A stretch of 64,000 bases of DNA from Oceanobacillus halotolerans (GTDB lineage Bacteria > Bacillota > Bacilli > Bacillales > Amphibacillaceae). Shown piece by piece: positions 53,891-61,960 of this stretch. Each line of letters starts with the position of its first letter. Position 1 is the stretch's first letter. The stretch is taken from positions 626,389 to 690,388 of the forward strand of contig NZ_WIXL01000001.1 in NCBI RefSeq assembly GCF_010993955.1, read 5' to 3'. The notes under the pieces are model-generated. The model searched no databases, had not been told where the DNA came from, and was given only the letters and a program-made list of their open reading frames with translations. Made by a program: the position numbers and the translations under genes.

Positions 53891-54025
53891 TTTTGTTATT
53901 ATCGTTTGTATTAACAATTATAGGAAAGTTACTTATATTGAAAAGAGTGGCACTTATGGATGTAGTAACATTATAAATAATAATTTTTGTAGTGAAAAAT
54001 TTTATGAAAGATAGGAGTGAAACGG

Positions 54026-54817
54026 ATGCAACAAGTTCAAGTTAGTAGTCCAGCATCCATTCGAGAAAAAATTCGCAAGGGACATTGGACCAAACCAACG
54101 ACAGGTGTTTGCAGTGGCTATACTCAAGCCAACTTAGTCGTTTTACCGAGAACAGAAGCGTTTGACTTTTTGTTATTTTGCCAGCGTAATCCAAAGCCTT
54201 GTCCAGTACTGGATGTCACAGATCCGGGCTCCTCCACACCGCCTATTGTTGCACCTAATGCTGATTTACGAACAGATCTTCCAAGGTATCGAGTATATCG
54301 AAATGGTGTGTTAACTGAAGAAACATATGATATAACCGATCTATGGGATCAAGATATGGTAGGATTTTTAGTGGGTTGCAGTTTTACATTTGAGAATGCG
54401 TTAATGAAAAATGGGATTGAGATTCGCAATATAGAAGAAAACGGCAATGTCCCGATGTACCAAACGTGCCTTTCCTGTGAACCAGCTGGTGTCTTTTCGG
54501 GGCCAATGGTCGTCAGCATGAGGCCAATCCCGGAAAAAGATATAGCGCGTGCGGTTCAAGTAACTAGCCGATTTCCATCTGTGCATGGTGCACCCATTCA
54601 TATTGGAAATCCAGAAACAATAGGGATCAGTGATTTGGACCAGCCAGATTTTGGGGATCGTGTTACGGTGAAAGAAGGAGAAGTCCCCGTATTTTGGGCC
54701 TGTGGTGTGACCCCACAAGCTGTTGCCATGCATGCTAGACCAGAAATTATGATCACACATGCACCAGGACATATGTTTATTACCGATTGGAAAGATGAAA
54801 AATTAGGTGTGATGTAG
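54026..54817 (+). CDS. DUF1445 (YcsI-type) putative hydro-lyase
   Basis: 263 aa from ATG 54026, with AGGAGTG 8 nt upstream; the GTG at 54017 is inside that site. Characteristic segments: GHWTKPTTGVCSGYTQANLV, LVGCSFTFENAL, VVSMRPI and the C-terminal WACGVTPQAVAM ... APGHMFITDW. The family includes a mitochondrial D-glutamate cyclase domain and bacterial genes placed near oxoprolinase, so it may act on D-glutamate or pyroglutamate; this is a family-level inference. A strong terminator follows. Confidence 0.88.
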   Translation: MQQVQVSSPASIREKIRKGHWTKPTTGVCSGYTQANLVVLPRTEAFDFLLFCQRNPKPCPVLDVTDPGSSTPPIVAPNADLRTDLPRYRVYRNGVLTEETYDITDLWDQDMVGFLVGCSFTFENALMKNGIEIRNIEENGNVPMYQTCLSCEPAGVFSGPMVVSMRPIPEKDIARAVQVTSRFPSVHGAPIHIGNPETIGISDLDQPDFGDRVTVKEGEVPVFWACGVTPQAVAMHARPEIMITHAPGHMFITDWKDEKLGVM

Positions 54818-54850
54818 AAAAAATGGAGCAAATACTTGTTCCATTTTTTT
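54818..54850 (+). terminator. Rho-independent terminator
   Basis: AAAAAATGGA / TCCATTTTTTT hairpin after the DUF1445 gene. Confidence 0.85.
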
Positions 54851-54929
54851 ATTCTACTGACTCAAATCGGACAATAATTAGAATAAAACGCTTTCATCAA
54901 AATTTTTTGAAAAAAGTACTAAAATCTGG

Positions 54930-54958
54930 TTGACACTCCAATTTGAAAGTAATAGAAT
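54930..54958 (+). promoter_or_regulatory. Sigma-A promoter with long leader
   Basis: TTGACA (54930-54935), 17-bp spacer, TAGAAT (54953-54958). It would give a leader of about 250 nt before the permease start. Confidence 0.65.
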
Positions 54959-55044
54959 GATTACTAATTTATCCAAATCATTTAACAATTTAGTTAATTA
55001 GCAAACGAAAGTTAACACTTCTAATCTTATCATCTTAGCATATT

Positions 55045-55121
55045 GAGGAGGATATGAAAGAGTTTTCTTTTCATATAAAATAATACCATTCCACTTAGGA
55101 AACGGAGGTGAACCAATGTAA
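55045..55121 (+). promoter_or_regulatory. Structured leader with mini-ORF and start-stop codon pair
   Basis: GAGGAGG at 55045-55051 precedes a 9-codon frame (MKEFSFHIK) whose DNA contains ATATGAAA / TTTCATAT, a hairpin at 55052-55076. Further on, a perfect GGAGGTGA (55104-55111) precedes ATG immediately followed by TAA (55116-55121). The arrangement suggests a translational control leader; nothing proves it. Confidence 0.4.
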
Positions 55122-55213
55122 TTAGGTAATTTGTAACGGATAGCCTGTCGTCGTCGTGTAGGAGAGTAGAGAGAGGGATTTAATAAAAAACGATAAGAGA
55201 AAGAAGTGGTATT

Positions 55214-56416
55214 GTGTTTGATGAACCTATTTTTGCTGCAATGTTAATTTTCGGACTTTTCGCACTTGGTGAATTTATTTCGATAATTACAAGAGCAAGA
55301 GTCCCAATGCTATTTGTTGTTGCATTTGGTTATTTAATTTTACTCTGGACGGGAGTATTTCCTGCTGATATAGCAGATCGAGCAAATTTAACAGCGTTTG
55401 CTGCGATGTTACCTGCTGTATTAATCACACACATGGGAACATTAATTCCGTTTAAACAAATTAAGGAACAGTATAAGGCAGTATTGATTGCACTATCTGG
55501 AATTACAATTGCGGCTATTCTCGTTATCCTAATTGTTACACCGTTTATTGGCTATACCGAGTCAGTCGTAGGAATTGGACCATTAACAGGAGGAATCATT
55601 GCATTTATTATAACTTCTGAACGTTTGCAGGAACTTGGAATGGTAAGTTTAGTGACGATTCCAGTATTAGTTCTCGCATTGCAAAAGTTTATAGGGATGC
55701 CATTAGCGACTCATTTCTTACGTAAACGTGGAAACACCGTAAAAGAAATGCTTCGCAGTCAATCAGAGACAGCTGCAACGACGGCAACGGCAGATGCTGC
55801 AACTACGGTGAAAAAGAAAGAAAAAGAGAAAGAAGAAACAACTGCTAAAACATTACTGCCTGAGAAATATCAAACCCATATTATTTTGTTATTTCAAGTA
55901 TTTCTCGGTGCATCGTTGGCAATTGGACTGGAAAACTTAACTGGATTGAGCTATAGTCTGTGGGCACTTGCTATTGGTATTACAGGAACGTACTTTGGAT
56001 TTTTTACTGGAAGCATTATGGAACGTGCTAATTCATTTGGAATCACCATGGCACTGTTAATCGTTTTTGTTATGTCATCTATGAATGATGTAACACCAGG
56101 AATGTTTGTTGGCTATTTACCACCTGTTCTTCTTATTTTAGCAGTTGGGGTAACAGGGATTATGATTGGTGGTTATGTCGCCTCTAAGTTATGTAAGTGG
56201 GATACAAACAAAGGAATTCCAGTCGCATTGACAGCGTTATTTGGTTTTCCTGGTGACTATATTCTTTGTGAGGAAGTAGCAAGAAGTGTTGGAAAAGACG
56301 AAAAAGAAGAAAAGGCTATCTTTAATGAATTATTAACCCCAATGTTGGTTGGTGGTTTTACAACAGTAACGATCGCATCAATTGTTGTTGCCAGTATTCT
56401 AATAGGCACAATCTAA
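55214..56416 (+). CDS. Polytopic permease of unknown substrate, paired with amidohydrolase
   Basis: 400 aa from GTG 55214, with AAAGAAGTGG upstream. About eleven TM helices; a Lys/Glu-rich, Ala/Thr-rich cytosolic linker (about 178-215) separates two halves. Notable segments: GIGPLTGGIIAFIITSERLQ and NDVTPGMFVGYLPP, ALFGFPGDYILCEEVA. I cannot place the family. The next gene, 25 bp on, is an amidohydrolase, so the permease probably imports its substrate. The leader is unusually long and structured. Confidence 0.75.
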   Translation: MFDEPIFAAMLIFGLFALGEFISIITRARVPMLFVVAFGYLILLWTGVFPADIADRANLTAFAAMLPAVLITHMGTLIPFKQIKEQYKAVLIALSGITIAAILVILIVTPFIGYTESVVGIGPLTGGIIAFIITSERLQELGMVSLVTIPVLVLALQKFIGMPLATHFLRKRGNTVKEMLRSQSETAATTATADAATTVKKKEKEKEETTAKTLLPEKYQTHIILLFQVFLGASLAIGLENLTGLSYSLWALAIGITGTYFGFFTGSIMERANSFGITMALLIVFVMSSMNDVTPGMFVGYLPPVLLILAVGVTGIMIGGYVASKLCKWDTNKGIPVALTALFGFPGDYILCEEVARSVGKDEKEEKAIFNELLTPMLVGGFTTVTIASIVVASILIGTI

Positions 56417-56444
56417 AAAAATCGAAACGGAGCGTGAATAATTG

Positions 56445-57707
56445 ATGAGTTACACATTGATCAAAAATGGAACATTAATTGATGGAAATGGTGGAGATCC
56501 CGTAAAAGGAGCTGCTGTACTACTGAAGGATAATAAAATTGACGCGGTTGGAAAAGCGGAAGATATGCCAACAGTTGATGGCGATGTGAACGTGATTGAT
56601 GCAAATGATGGGTTTATTCTTCCAGGATTGATTGATACGCACGTACACATGACGATGCAGAAAAAATCAACCCAAGAAACGTTGGAAACGCCATTTTCAT
56701 TGAAGTTTTATGAGACGATTGACTATATGCGCAATACATTGAATGCTGGTGTTACAACAGTCCGAGATGCAGGATTTACAGATGTTGGTGTAAAAGAAGC
56801 AGTTGAGCGCGGACATGTAGAAGGTCCTCGAATGCAAGTAAGTATTAACCCGCTTACGATCACTGGAGGACATGGTGATTCCTGGATGCGTTCTGGAACA
56901 GATATTACAAGGGTCAGCTATCCTTCTATGCCGAGTGGTGTATGTGATGGTCCAGACCAAGTTCATCAAAAAGTAAGAGAAATGCTTCGTGCTGGTGCAG
57001 ATATTATTAAAGTCCATGCGACAGGTGGTGTGATGAGTCCAACTGATCGTCCGGAGTTCACACAATTCTCCCCAGAAGAATTAGAAATTATTGTCCGAGA
57101 AGCGGAGTATCGTGCTGGGGTAAAAGTAATGGCACATGCACAAGGCTATGAAGGGATTAAAAACGCTGTACGTGCAGGCATCCATTCTATTGAACATGGT
57201 ATTTTCATAGATGATGAAGCAATTGAACTAATGCTAGAAAATGGAACATACCTTGTACCAACATTACTGGCTCCTGTTTCAGTCTTAGAAGCGGCAGAAT
57301 CCAGTAATCACTTACCAGAATATGCGGTGCAAAAGGCTCGTGATGTTATTGAAATTCATCAGGAAAGCGCAGCAAAGGCCTATGAAGCAGGTGTGAAAAT
57401 AGCCATGGGGACAGATGCTGGCGTCATGCCACATGGTACAAACTTACGTGAACTAGACCTAATGTGTAAAATTGGAATGACACCGATGGAATCCATTGTT
57501 GCCACAACAAAAGTTGCCGCAGAATGTATGGGATGGGATGATCGTATTGGCACAGTGGAAGAAGGAAAATTAGCCGATATTGTGATTACGAAAGAAGATC
57601 CAATTGCTGACATTAGTTCGTTAGAAGACATTGCAAATATTGTAACGGTTGTCAAAGACGGAAAAGTAGTCAAAGAAGAAAAAACACAAGCTGCTGTGAC
57701 GGCATAA
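56445..57707 (+). CDS. Metal-dependent amidohydrolase (Xaa-Pro dipeptidase/imidazolonepropionase-like)
   Basis: 420 aa from ATG 56445 after GGAGCGTG. LPGLIDTHVHMTM (HxH near 66-68), a Lys in DIIKVHATGGVM that may be carboxylated, HAQGYEG and SIEHGIF histidines, and the catalytic Asp in AMGTDAGVMPHG. This set matches binuclear-zinc carboxypeptidase-like members that hydrolyse N-acyl or prolyl dipeptides. It is cotranscribed with the permease. A bidirectional terminator follows. Confidence 0.9.
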   Translation: MSYTLIKNGTLIDGNGGDPVKGAAVLLKDNKIDAVGKAEDMPTVDGDVNVIDANDGFILPGLIDTHVHMTMQKKSTQETLETPFSLKFYETIDYMRNTLNAGVTTVRDAGFTDVGVKEAVERGHVEGPRMQVSINPLTITGGHGDSWMRSGTDITRVSYPSMPSGVCDGPDQVHQKVREMLRAGADIIKVHATGGVMSPTDRPEFTQFSPEELEIIVREAEYRAGVKVMAHAQGYEGIKNAVRAGIHSIEHGIFIDDEAIELMLENGTYLVPTLLAPVSVLEAAESSNHLPEYAVQKARDVIEIHQESAAKAYEAGVKIAMGTDAGVMPHGTNLRELDLMCKIGMTPMESIVATTKVAAECMGWDDRIGTVEEGKLADIVITKEDPIADISSLEDIANIVTVVKDGKVVKEEKTQAAVTA

Positions 57708-57716
57708 TTGCAAAAG

Positions 57717-57754
57717 AAAGCCTGTATGGTGGGATAACACCATACAGGCTTTTA
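57717..57754. terminator. Bidirectional rho-independent terminator
   Basis: AAAGCCTGTATGGTG / CACCATACAGGCTTTT hairpin between convergent genes. Confidence 0.9.
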
Positions 57755-58018
57755 TTCATGTCGTTTAAACTTACTGCCTTTCCCTTTGGCACGGAGTTTT
57801 TCCATTAAGTCTTTCGTTTTGGCCGTTTCGTTTTCCGTTGCAGCTTTATCAATGCCTTGGATGGTATAAGTACCATGTTGTTCTACTATTTCCAAATAGG
57901 TGTTGACGTTAGCCCCTGGTGGAAGCTGCTCCACAGGAACAGTGAATTGTTCGTTTTTTTCTTCTATTAAAATAACAGCTTGATTGTTATCTTCTATCCG
58001 ATCTACAATGCCTTTCAT
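57752..58018 (-). CDS. DUF3006 domain protein
   Basis: 88 aa from ATG 58018, with AGGAGGATAAG upstream; an ATG six codons earlier precedes it and is rejected. MKGIVDRIEDNNQAVILIEE and FTVPVEQLPPGANVNTYLEI are the domain core, a small OB-like beta barrel; a Lys-rich tail follows (MEKLRAKGKGSKFKRHE). The gene lies 3 bp after the MBL/HhH coding region, and this pairing is common in Bacillaceae. Function unknown. A second copy with a TM segment is at 59811. Confidence 0.85.
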   Translation of the reverse strand: MKGIVDRIEDNNQAVILIEEKNEQFTVPVEQLPPGANVNTYLEIVEQHGTYTIQGIDKAATENETAKTKDLMEKLRAKGKGSKFKRHE

Positions 58019-58020
58019 TC

Positions 58021-59265
58021 TTATCCTCCTATACAAGCGATTCCTTCTGCTTTTATGTCCTTTATACGAGCAGGTCCAATCCCATTGATATTAGTTAGCT
58101 CATCTAGTGATTGAAATGGTCGTAGTTCTACTAAAGCTTCAGCACGAGCAGGTCCAATATGTGTAATTTCCTGTAATTCTTCTACAGTTGCTTCATTAAT
58201 ATTGACACATCCATCGATTGATGACTCCCCATCGTTTGACTGGGTTGAGCTGCTGTCGTTATTAGAAGAACCAGTGCTTTCTGGACTGATCGTACCATCT
58301 TTATTTGTTAATATAGAAAACTCACTTCCGTCTGTCTCTACAACAATTGTGCCATGGACATCAGTTCCATATACGGTAATTCCCGAATCTTGTAAGTAGG
58401 AGATCACTTCAGCATGTGGGTGACCATAGGTGTTATCAGCTCCGGCACTATAAATGGCAATAGATGGATTAACTGTATCAATAAAGGTTGGATCACTCGA
58501 AGTATTAGAACCATGGTGACCAAGTTGCAAGATATCTGCCTCCACATTAATACCACTTGCCATCATTTGTTTTTCACCACTTTTTTCAGCATCCCCTGTG
58601 AAAACAAAGGAAACATCGCCATACGTAAATTTAGCAGCAATCGATTCTTCATTAGCTTTTCCTGAAATGCTCCCAGGATGTAAAATATCAATTTGCATCG
58701 GACCAATGTCAAATGTTTCCCCTGTTCTCGGCTCATGGTAGCTGGCATCACTTGCTAAAACAGCTTCAAGTGCGCGTTGGAACGTCTGGGAGGTGCTCTC
58801 ATTTCCAGACAACCAAACTTCTCCGACCTCGTAATTATTCACGATTTCGGCTAATTGACCAATGTGATCAGCATCAGGATGACTATTGATGATTAAGTCT
58901 ATTGACGAAATGTTTTATGCATCCAAATAGTTTATAACATCATTCCGACGCCAATCTCCTGTATCAAATAAAATATTGTAGGAACTTTCCTCATCTGCAT
59001 ATTGGAAAAGTGTGGCGTCTGCTTGACCGACAGCGATATAATGAACGGTTAAATCGGATGAGGGTTTCGGTACCTCTTTGGCTTCATCATCTTCATCTGA
59101 TTCGTTTGTTGCTTCTGTTTCATTCTCTTCTATTTCAATAGTTTCTTTTTCATTTGTAGATGTATCTAATTGTGAGTGCTCGTCCCCCGAATTATCAGAT
59201 GTTCCGCTACCACATGCAGCTAATAATAAGGTGAAAAGAAACACTACTATAAAACGTTTATGCAT
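58021..59265 (-). pseudogene. ComEC-like MBL-fold lipoprotein with HhH tail, split by an in-frame stop
   Basis: Minus-strand frame of 414 codons interrupted by a single in-frame TAA (YLDA-stop-NISSIDLIINSHPDAD). The first part (from ATG 59265) has a lipobox LAACGSG and an acidic linker, then the beta-lactamase-fold start VHYIAVGQADATLF. After the stop comes the metal motif SHPDADHIG, GDAEKSG, LQLGHHGSNTSS and GHPHAEVI, then two ComEA-like helix-hairpin-helix motifs (INEATVEELQEITHIGPARA; NINGIGPARIKDI). Such proteins are secreted nucleases or phosphodiesterases related to the ComEC C-terminal domain. No frameshift exists, so one base change, readthrough or an assembly error explains the break. 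An internal ATG at 58842 would omit the metal motif. Confidence 0.85.
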
Positions 59266-59295
59266 GGTTACACTTCCCCTAAGCTGTAATTTTAT

Positions 59296-59465
59296 CCCAT
59301 GTTAACTGGCAGACTGACGAAAACGTGACATGCTCACAAAAGAAAAGCACTTTTCCTTCGTGCGATGTGTCGCTGTTGTAGCTTTCCTTGACCTGTCGAG
59401 TCTCACTGGCTAAAACCGCCACATCAATCGCCACACCAGTACTAGCACGTCCTGAGCGTCGAGCC
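59296..59465 (-). repeat. Family B repeat unit, inverted, with 38-kb type head
   Basis: TGTTAACTGGCAGACTGACG, AAAAGCACTTTTCCTTCGTG, CCTGTCGAGTCTCACTGGCT and CCAGTACTAGCACGTCCTGA match reversed 38385-38600. The open frames across it are repeat sequence. Confidence 0.75.
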
Positions 59466-59693
59466 CTCATCAGAGTTGGGCTTTATCACCCATCAGCTTA
59501 TCAAATGTATGGAAAAAATGCTAGGCACAATATTGTCTGGTTTGGCGATTTTACATTGATATATAATGTAGTTCTTCCTATTTATAAGAGGTTCATTTTT
59601 ATTTTTTGTGTTGGAAAATACTATTTTTGGACTAATTTACTAGGTGTATTTTAATCTTTTATGGATGTGCATGTATTACAGAAAGATGTTTAA

Positions 59694-59759
59694 ATGAAGA
59701 TAAAAAATAGGCTCCTTTTCGTATTCTTTGTTGTTTTTGCAGTCGCAACATCTATATAA
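59694..59759 (+). other. 21-codon signal-peptide-like mini-ORF
   Basis: ATG 59694 to TAA 59759 encodes MKIKNRLLFVFFVVFAVATS plus one residue: a basic start and a hydrophobic core with an Ala-rich end. The ribosome site is weak (AGAAAGATG). It could be the decayed signal peptide of a lost secreted protein or a tiny membrane peptide. Confidence 0.35.
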
Positions 59760-59810
59760 TGCGTCAATAATCTTTTAGAAAACAGCCTAAAAATATAGAG
59801 GAAAATGCCA

Positions 59811-60155
59811 ATGAAAATACATTTAGATAAACGCCGTTTCCGAATTATCGTTTTGGCCATCTTACTTCTATTAAATAGTAGTTCTCCCATAGTCATTGAT
59901 AATACTTCCCATATAACAAGTGATCAAAGAGGAGTATTAGACCGTTTTGAAGGTGGATATGCTGTTATTTTAGTAGAGGAGTTTAAGACAGAGTTTACCG
60001 TAAGAAAGGAACAATTACCAGCTGGAAGTAAAGTAAACACATGGTTCCACTTAACAATAGAGAATGGGGAATATAAGGTTGTTTCTATTGATGATACATT
60101 AACAGAAAATAGGAAAGAGATAATTAAAAAATTAATAGATGAAATAGCTAACTAG
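59811..60155 (+). CDS. DUF3006 domain protein with N-terminal membrane segment
   Basis: 114 aa from ATG 59811; ATG 59805 is too near the ribosome site GAGG. An N-terminal signal/anchor (RRFRIIVLAILLLLNSSS) leads to DUF3006 (RGVLDRFEGGYAVILVEEFK, FTVRKEQLPAGSKVNTWFHL). The core aligns with the protein at 57752 without gaps, but the TM segment places this copy outside or at the membrane. Function unknown; the neighbouring MBL lipoprotein suggests a shared surface process. Confidence 0.8.
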   Translation: MKIHLDKRRFRIIVLAILLLLNSSSPIVIDNTSHITSDQRGVLDRFEGGYAVILVEEFKTEFTVRKEQLPAGSKVNTWFHLTIENGEYKVVSIDDTLTENRKEIIKKLIDEIAN

Positions 60156-60207
60156 AGGAGAAATTTTGTAGTGAAAGAATAAAGATCATGAAATAGCTAA
60201 TTTATCA

Positions 60208-60355
60208 CATATTAACTGGCAGGCTGACTAAGAACGTCATGTCAATCGCAACGTCAGTATTGGCACGTCCTCGCAAAAGAAAAGCACTTTTGCTTTGTGC
60301 GATGTATTGCTGTCGTAGCTTTCCATATCCTGTCGAGTCGAAAACCCCAACGAAT
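60208..60355 (-). repeat. Family B repeat unit, inverted
   Basis: TTAACTGGCAGGCTGACTAA, AAAAGCACTTTTGCTTTGTG and CCTGTCGAGTCG match 59296-59465; CCCAACGAATGAGTTA matches 53767. No gene is visible between 60156 and 60513. Confidence 0.72.
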
Positions 60356-60513
60356 GAGTTAAGCTTCCAAATGTGCTTGACTCTGTTTAAAATTTTTGTT
60401 AAATTATAAATAATTAAAAAATTATATTACTAACTGCTAAATCTAAATGACTTTACTGGAGAAGTAGAGCAATTCTTAGATTAAATCCAGTTATCGATTA
60501 GGAGGCTTTATCT

Positions 60514-60570
60514 GTGTCTTTCTTGTCTTCATGACTGATTTTTTATGTGTTGAAGAGAAAATGAAGACAA
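60514..60570 (+). promoter_or_regulatory. Candidate leader peptide and hairpin before the aminotransferase
   Basis: AGGAGG at 60500-60505 is 8 nt before GTG 60514, opening MSFLSS and a TGA (60532-60534). The end of this frame overlaps TTGTCTTCAT (60523-60532), a perfect inverted repeat of ATGAAGACAA (60561-60570). The hairpin sits 9 nt before the next ribosome site, as expected for translation-dependent attenuation. Confidence 0.4.
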
Positions 60571-60588
60571 TGTTAGGGAGGAATCGAA

Positions 60589-61929
60589 ATGAAAAACTTA
60601 ATCGAATTAGACAAAAAACACTTTCTTCATCCAACGTCATCGATCCAGCAACAGCAGGAAAAAGGGCCTAAATTAATTGTAGAAAAAGGAGAAGGGATTT
60701 ACTTAACGGACAAAAACGGAAGCGTATACATTGATGCGATGTCATCCTTGTGGAATGTAAATATTGGTCATGGACGAAAAGAATTAGCGGAAGTAGCAGC
60801 AGAACAAATGGAAAAATTAGCATTCAGTTCTGCGTTTTCTACTTTTAGTCATGAACCAGCAATACAATTAGCAAAGAAAATAGCTTCTATTACACCTGAA
60901 GGGTTCAATGCGACCTTTTTTACATCAGGCGGTTCAGAGTCTAATGATTCCGCTGTTAAATTAGTTCGCCACTATTGGAAAATTCAAGGGAAATCAAATC
61001 GCCGTAAGATCATTTCACTTAAACGGGGATACCATGGGGTGGCAGCAGCATCAACTAGTGCTACAGGTATTCCTGAATTTTGGGATATGGCAGGTCATAT
61101 GATGACAGATTTCATCCATGCAAAACCTCCATATGAAATAGGAACAAAAGAAGCAATCGAATCCTTAATTCAGGTCATTGAGGAGAATGGTGCAGAAAAT
61201 GTCGCTGCCATTCTTGCCGAGCCTGTCCAAGGTGCGGGTGGTGTTTTAATCCCACCAGTCGATTACTTTAATGAAGTACGAAAAGTGTGTGATCAATATG
61301 GCATCTTATTTATTGCTGATGAAGTGATTACTGGTTTTGGCCGTACTGGAAAAATGTTTGGGGTAGAACATTGGGATGTACTACCAGACCTAATAACGTT
61401 TGCGAAAGGGGTAACTAGTGGATATATCCCATTAGGTGGTGTTGTTGTATCTGATGCCATTCACGATGTTCTAAAAGAAAAGTCAAAAGGTACGCTATTC
61501 CACGGCTTTACTTATAGTGGTCATCCAACTGCAGCTGCAGTGGCACTAAAAAATATTGAAATAATAGAACGTGAAGGTCTAGTCGAAAACTCCCAAAAGA
61601 TGGGTAAACAGATGCTAAAAGGGTTTCAGAAAGTAAAGTCAGGTCTAAATATTGTTGGTGATGTTCGAGCTAAAGGTCTTTTAGGTGCTGTTGAATTAGT
61701 GGAAGACCCTGAAACCAATAAACATTTTTCTTCATCATTAAACGTAGCACCTAAAGTGATTGAGGGACTGCACCAACGAGGTGTAATATGCCGACCAGTT
61801 ACCTATGATAGCACCGATATTATTTGTTTTGCACCGCCTTTGATTATGACTGAATCCGAAATCGATACCATGATCGAAAAATTATATGATGCAATCAAAG
61901 CTGTGCAAACACAACTAGTTACAAACTAA
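60589..61929 (+). CDS. Class III PLP-dependent aminotransferase (omega-amino acid type)
   Basis: 446 aa, ATG with AGGGAGGAA upstream. PLP features: SGGSESNDSAVKLVRHYW, YHGVAAASTSATG, FIADEVITGFGRTG, and Schiff-base K273 in TFAKGVTSGY. It resembles taurine/beta-alanine/omega-amino acid:pyruvate transaminases more than BioA, since no biotin genes are near. It transfers an amino group to pyruvate or 2-oxoglutarate in the cytosol. The permease 31 bp downstream probably imports the amino donor. Confidence 0.91.
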   Translation: MKNLIELDKKHFLHPTSSIQQQQEKGPKLIVEKGEGIYLTDKNGSVYIDAMSSLWNVNIGHGRKELAEVAAEQMEKLAFSSAFSTFSHEPAIQLAKKIASITPEGFNATFFTSGGSESNDSAVKLVRHYWKIQGKSNRRKIISLKRGYHGVAAASTSATGIPEFWDMAGHMMTDFIHAKPPYEIGTKEAIESLIQVIEENGAENVAAILAEPVQGAGGVLIPPVDYFNEVRKVCDQYGILFIADEVITGFGRTGKMFGVEHWDVLPDLITFAKGVTSGYIPLGGVVVSDAIHDVLKEKSKGTLFHGFTYSGHPTAAAVALKNIEIIEREGLVENSQKMGKQMLKGFQKVKSGLNIVGDVRAKGLLGAVELVEDPETNKHFSSSLNVAPKVIEGLHQRGVICRPVTYDSTDIICFAPPLIMTESEIDTMIEKLYDAIKAVQTQLVTN

Positions 61930-61960
61930 AAATAGAATAGAGGAAAATAGGGGGAGAAGT

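Noticed and set aside
55155..55178. GAG/TAG-rich leader stretch as a TRAP-binding site
   Set aside because: Only a few irregular triplets are present, far fewer than the about eleven regularly spaced ones needed, and the operon is not for tryptophan.
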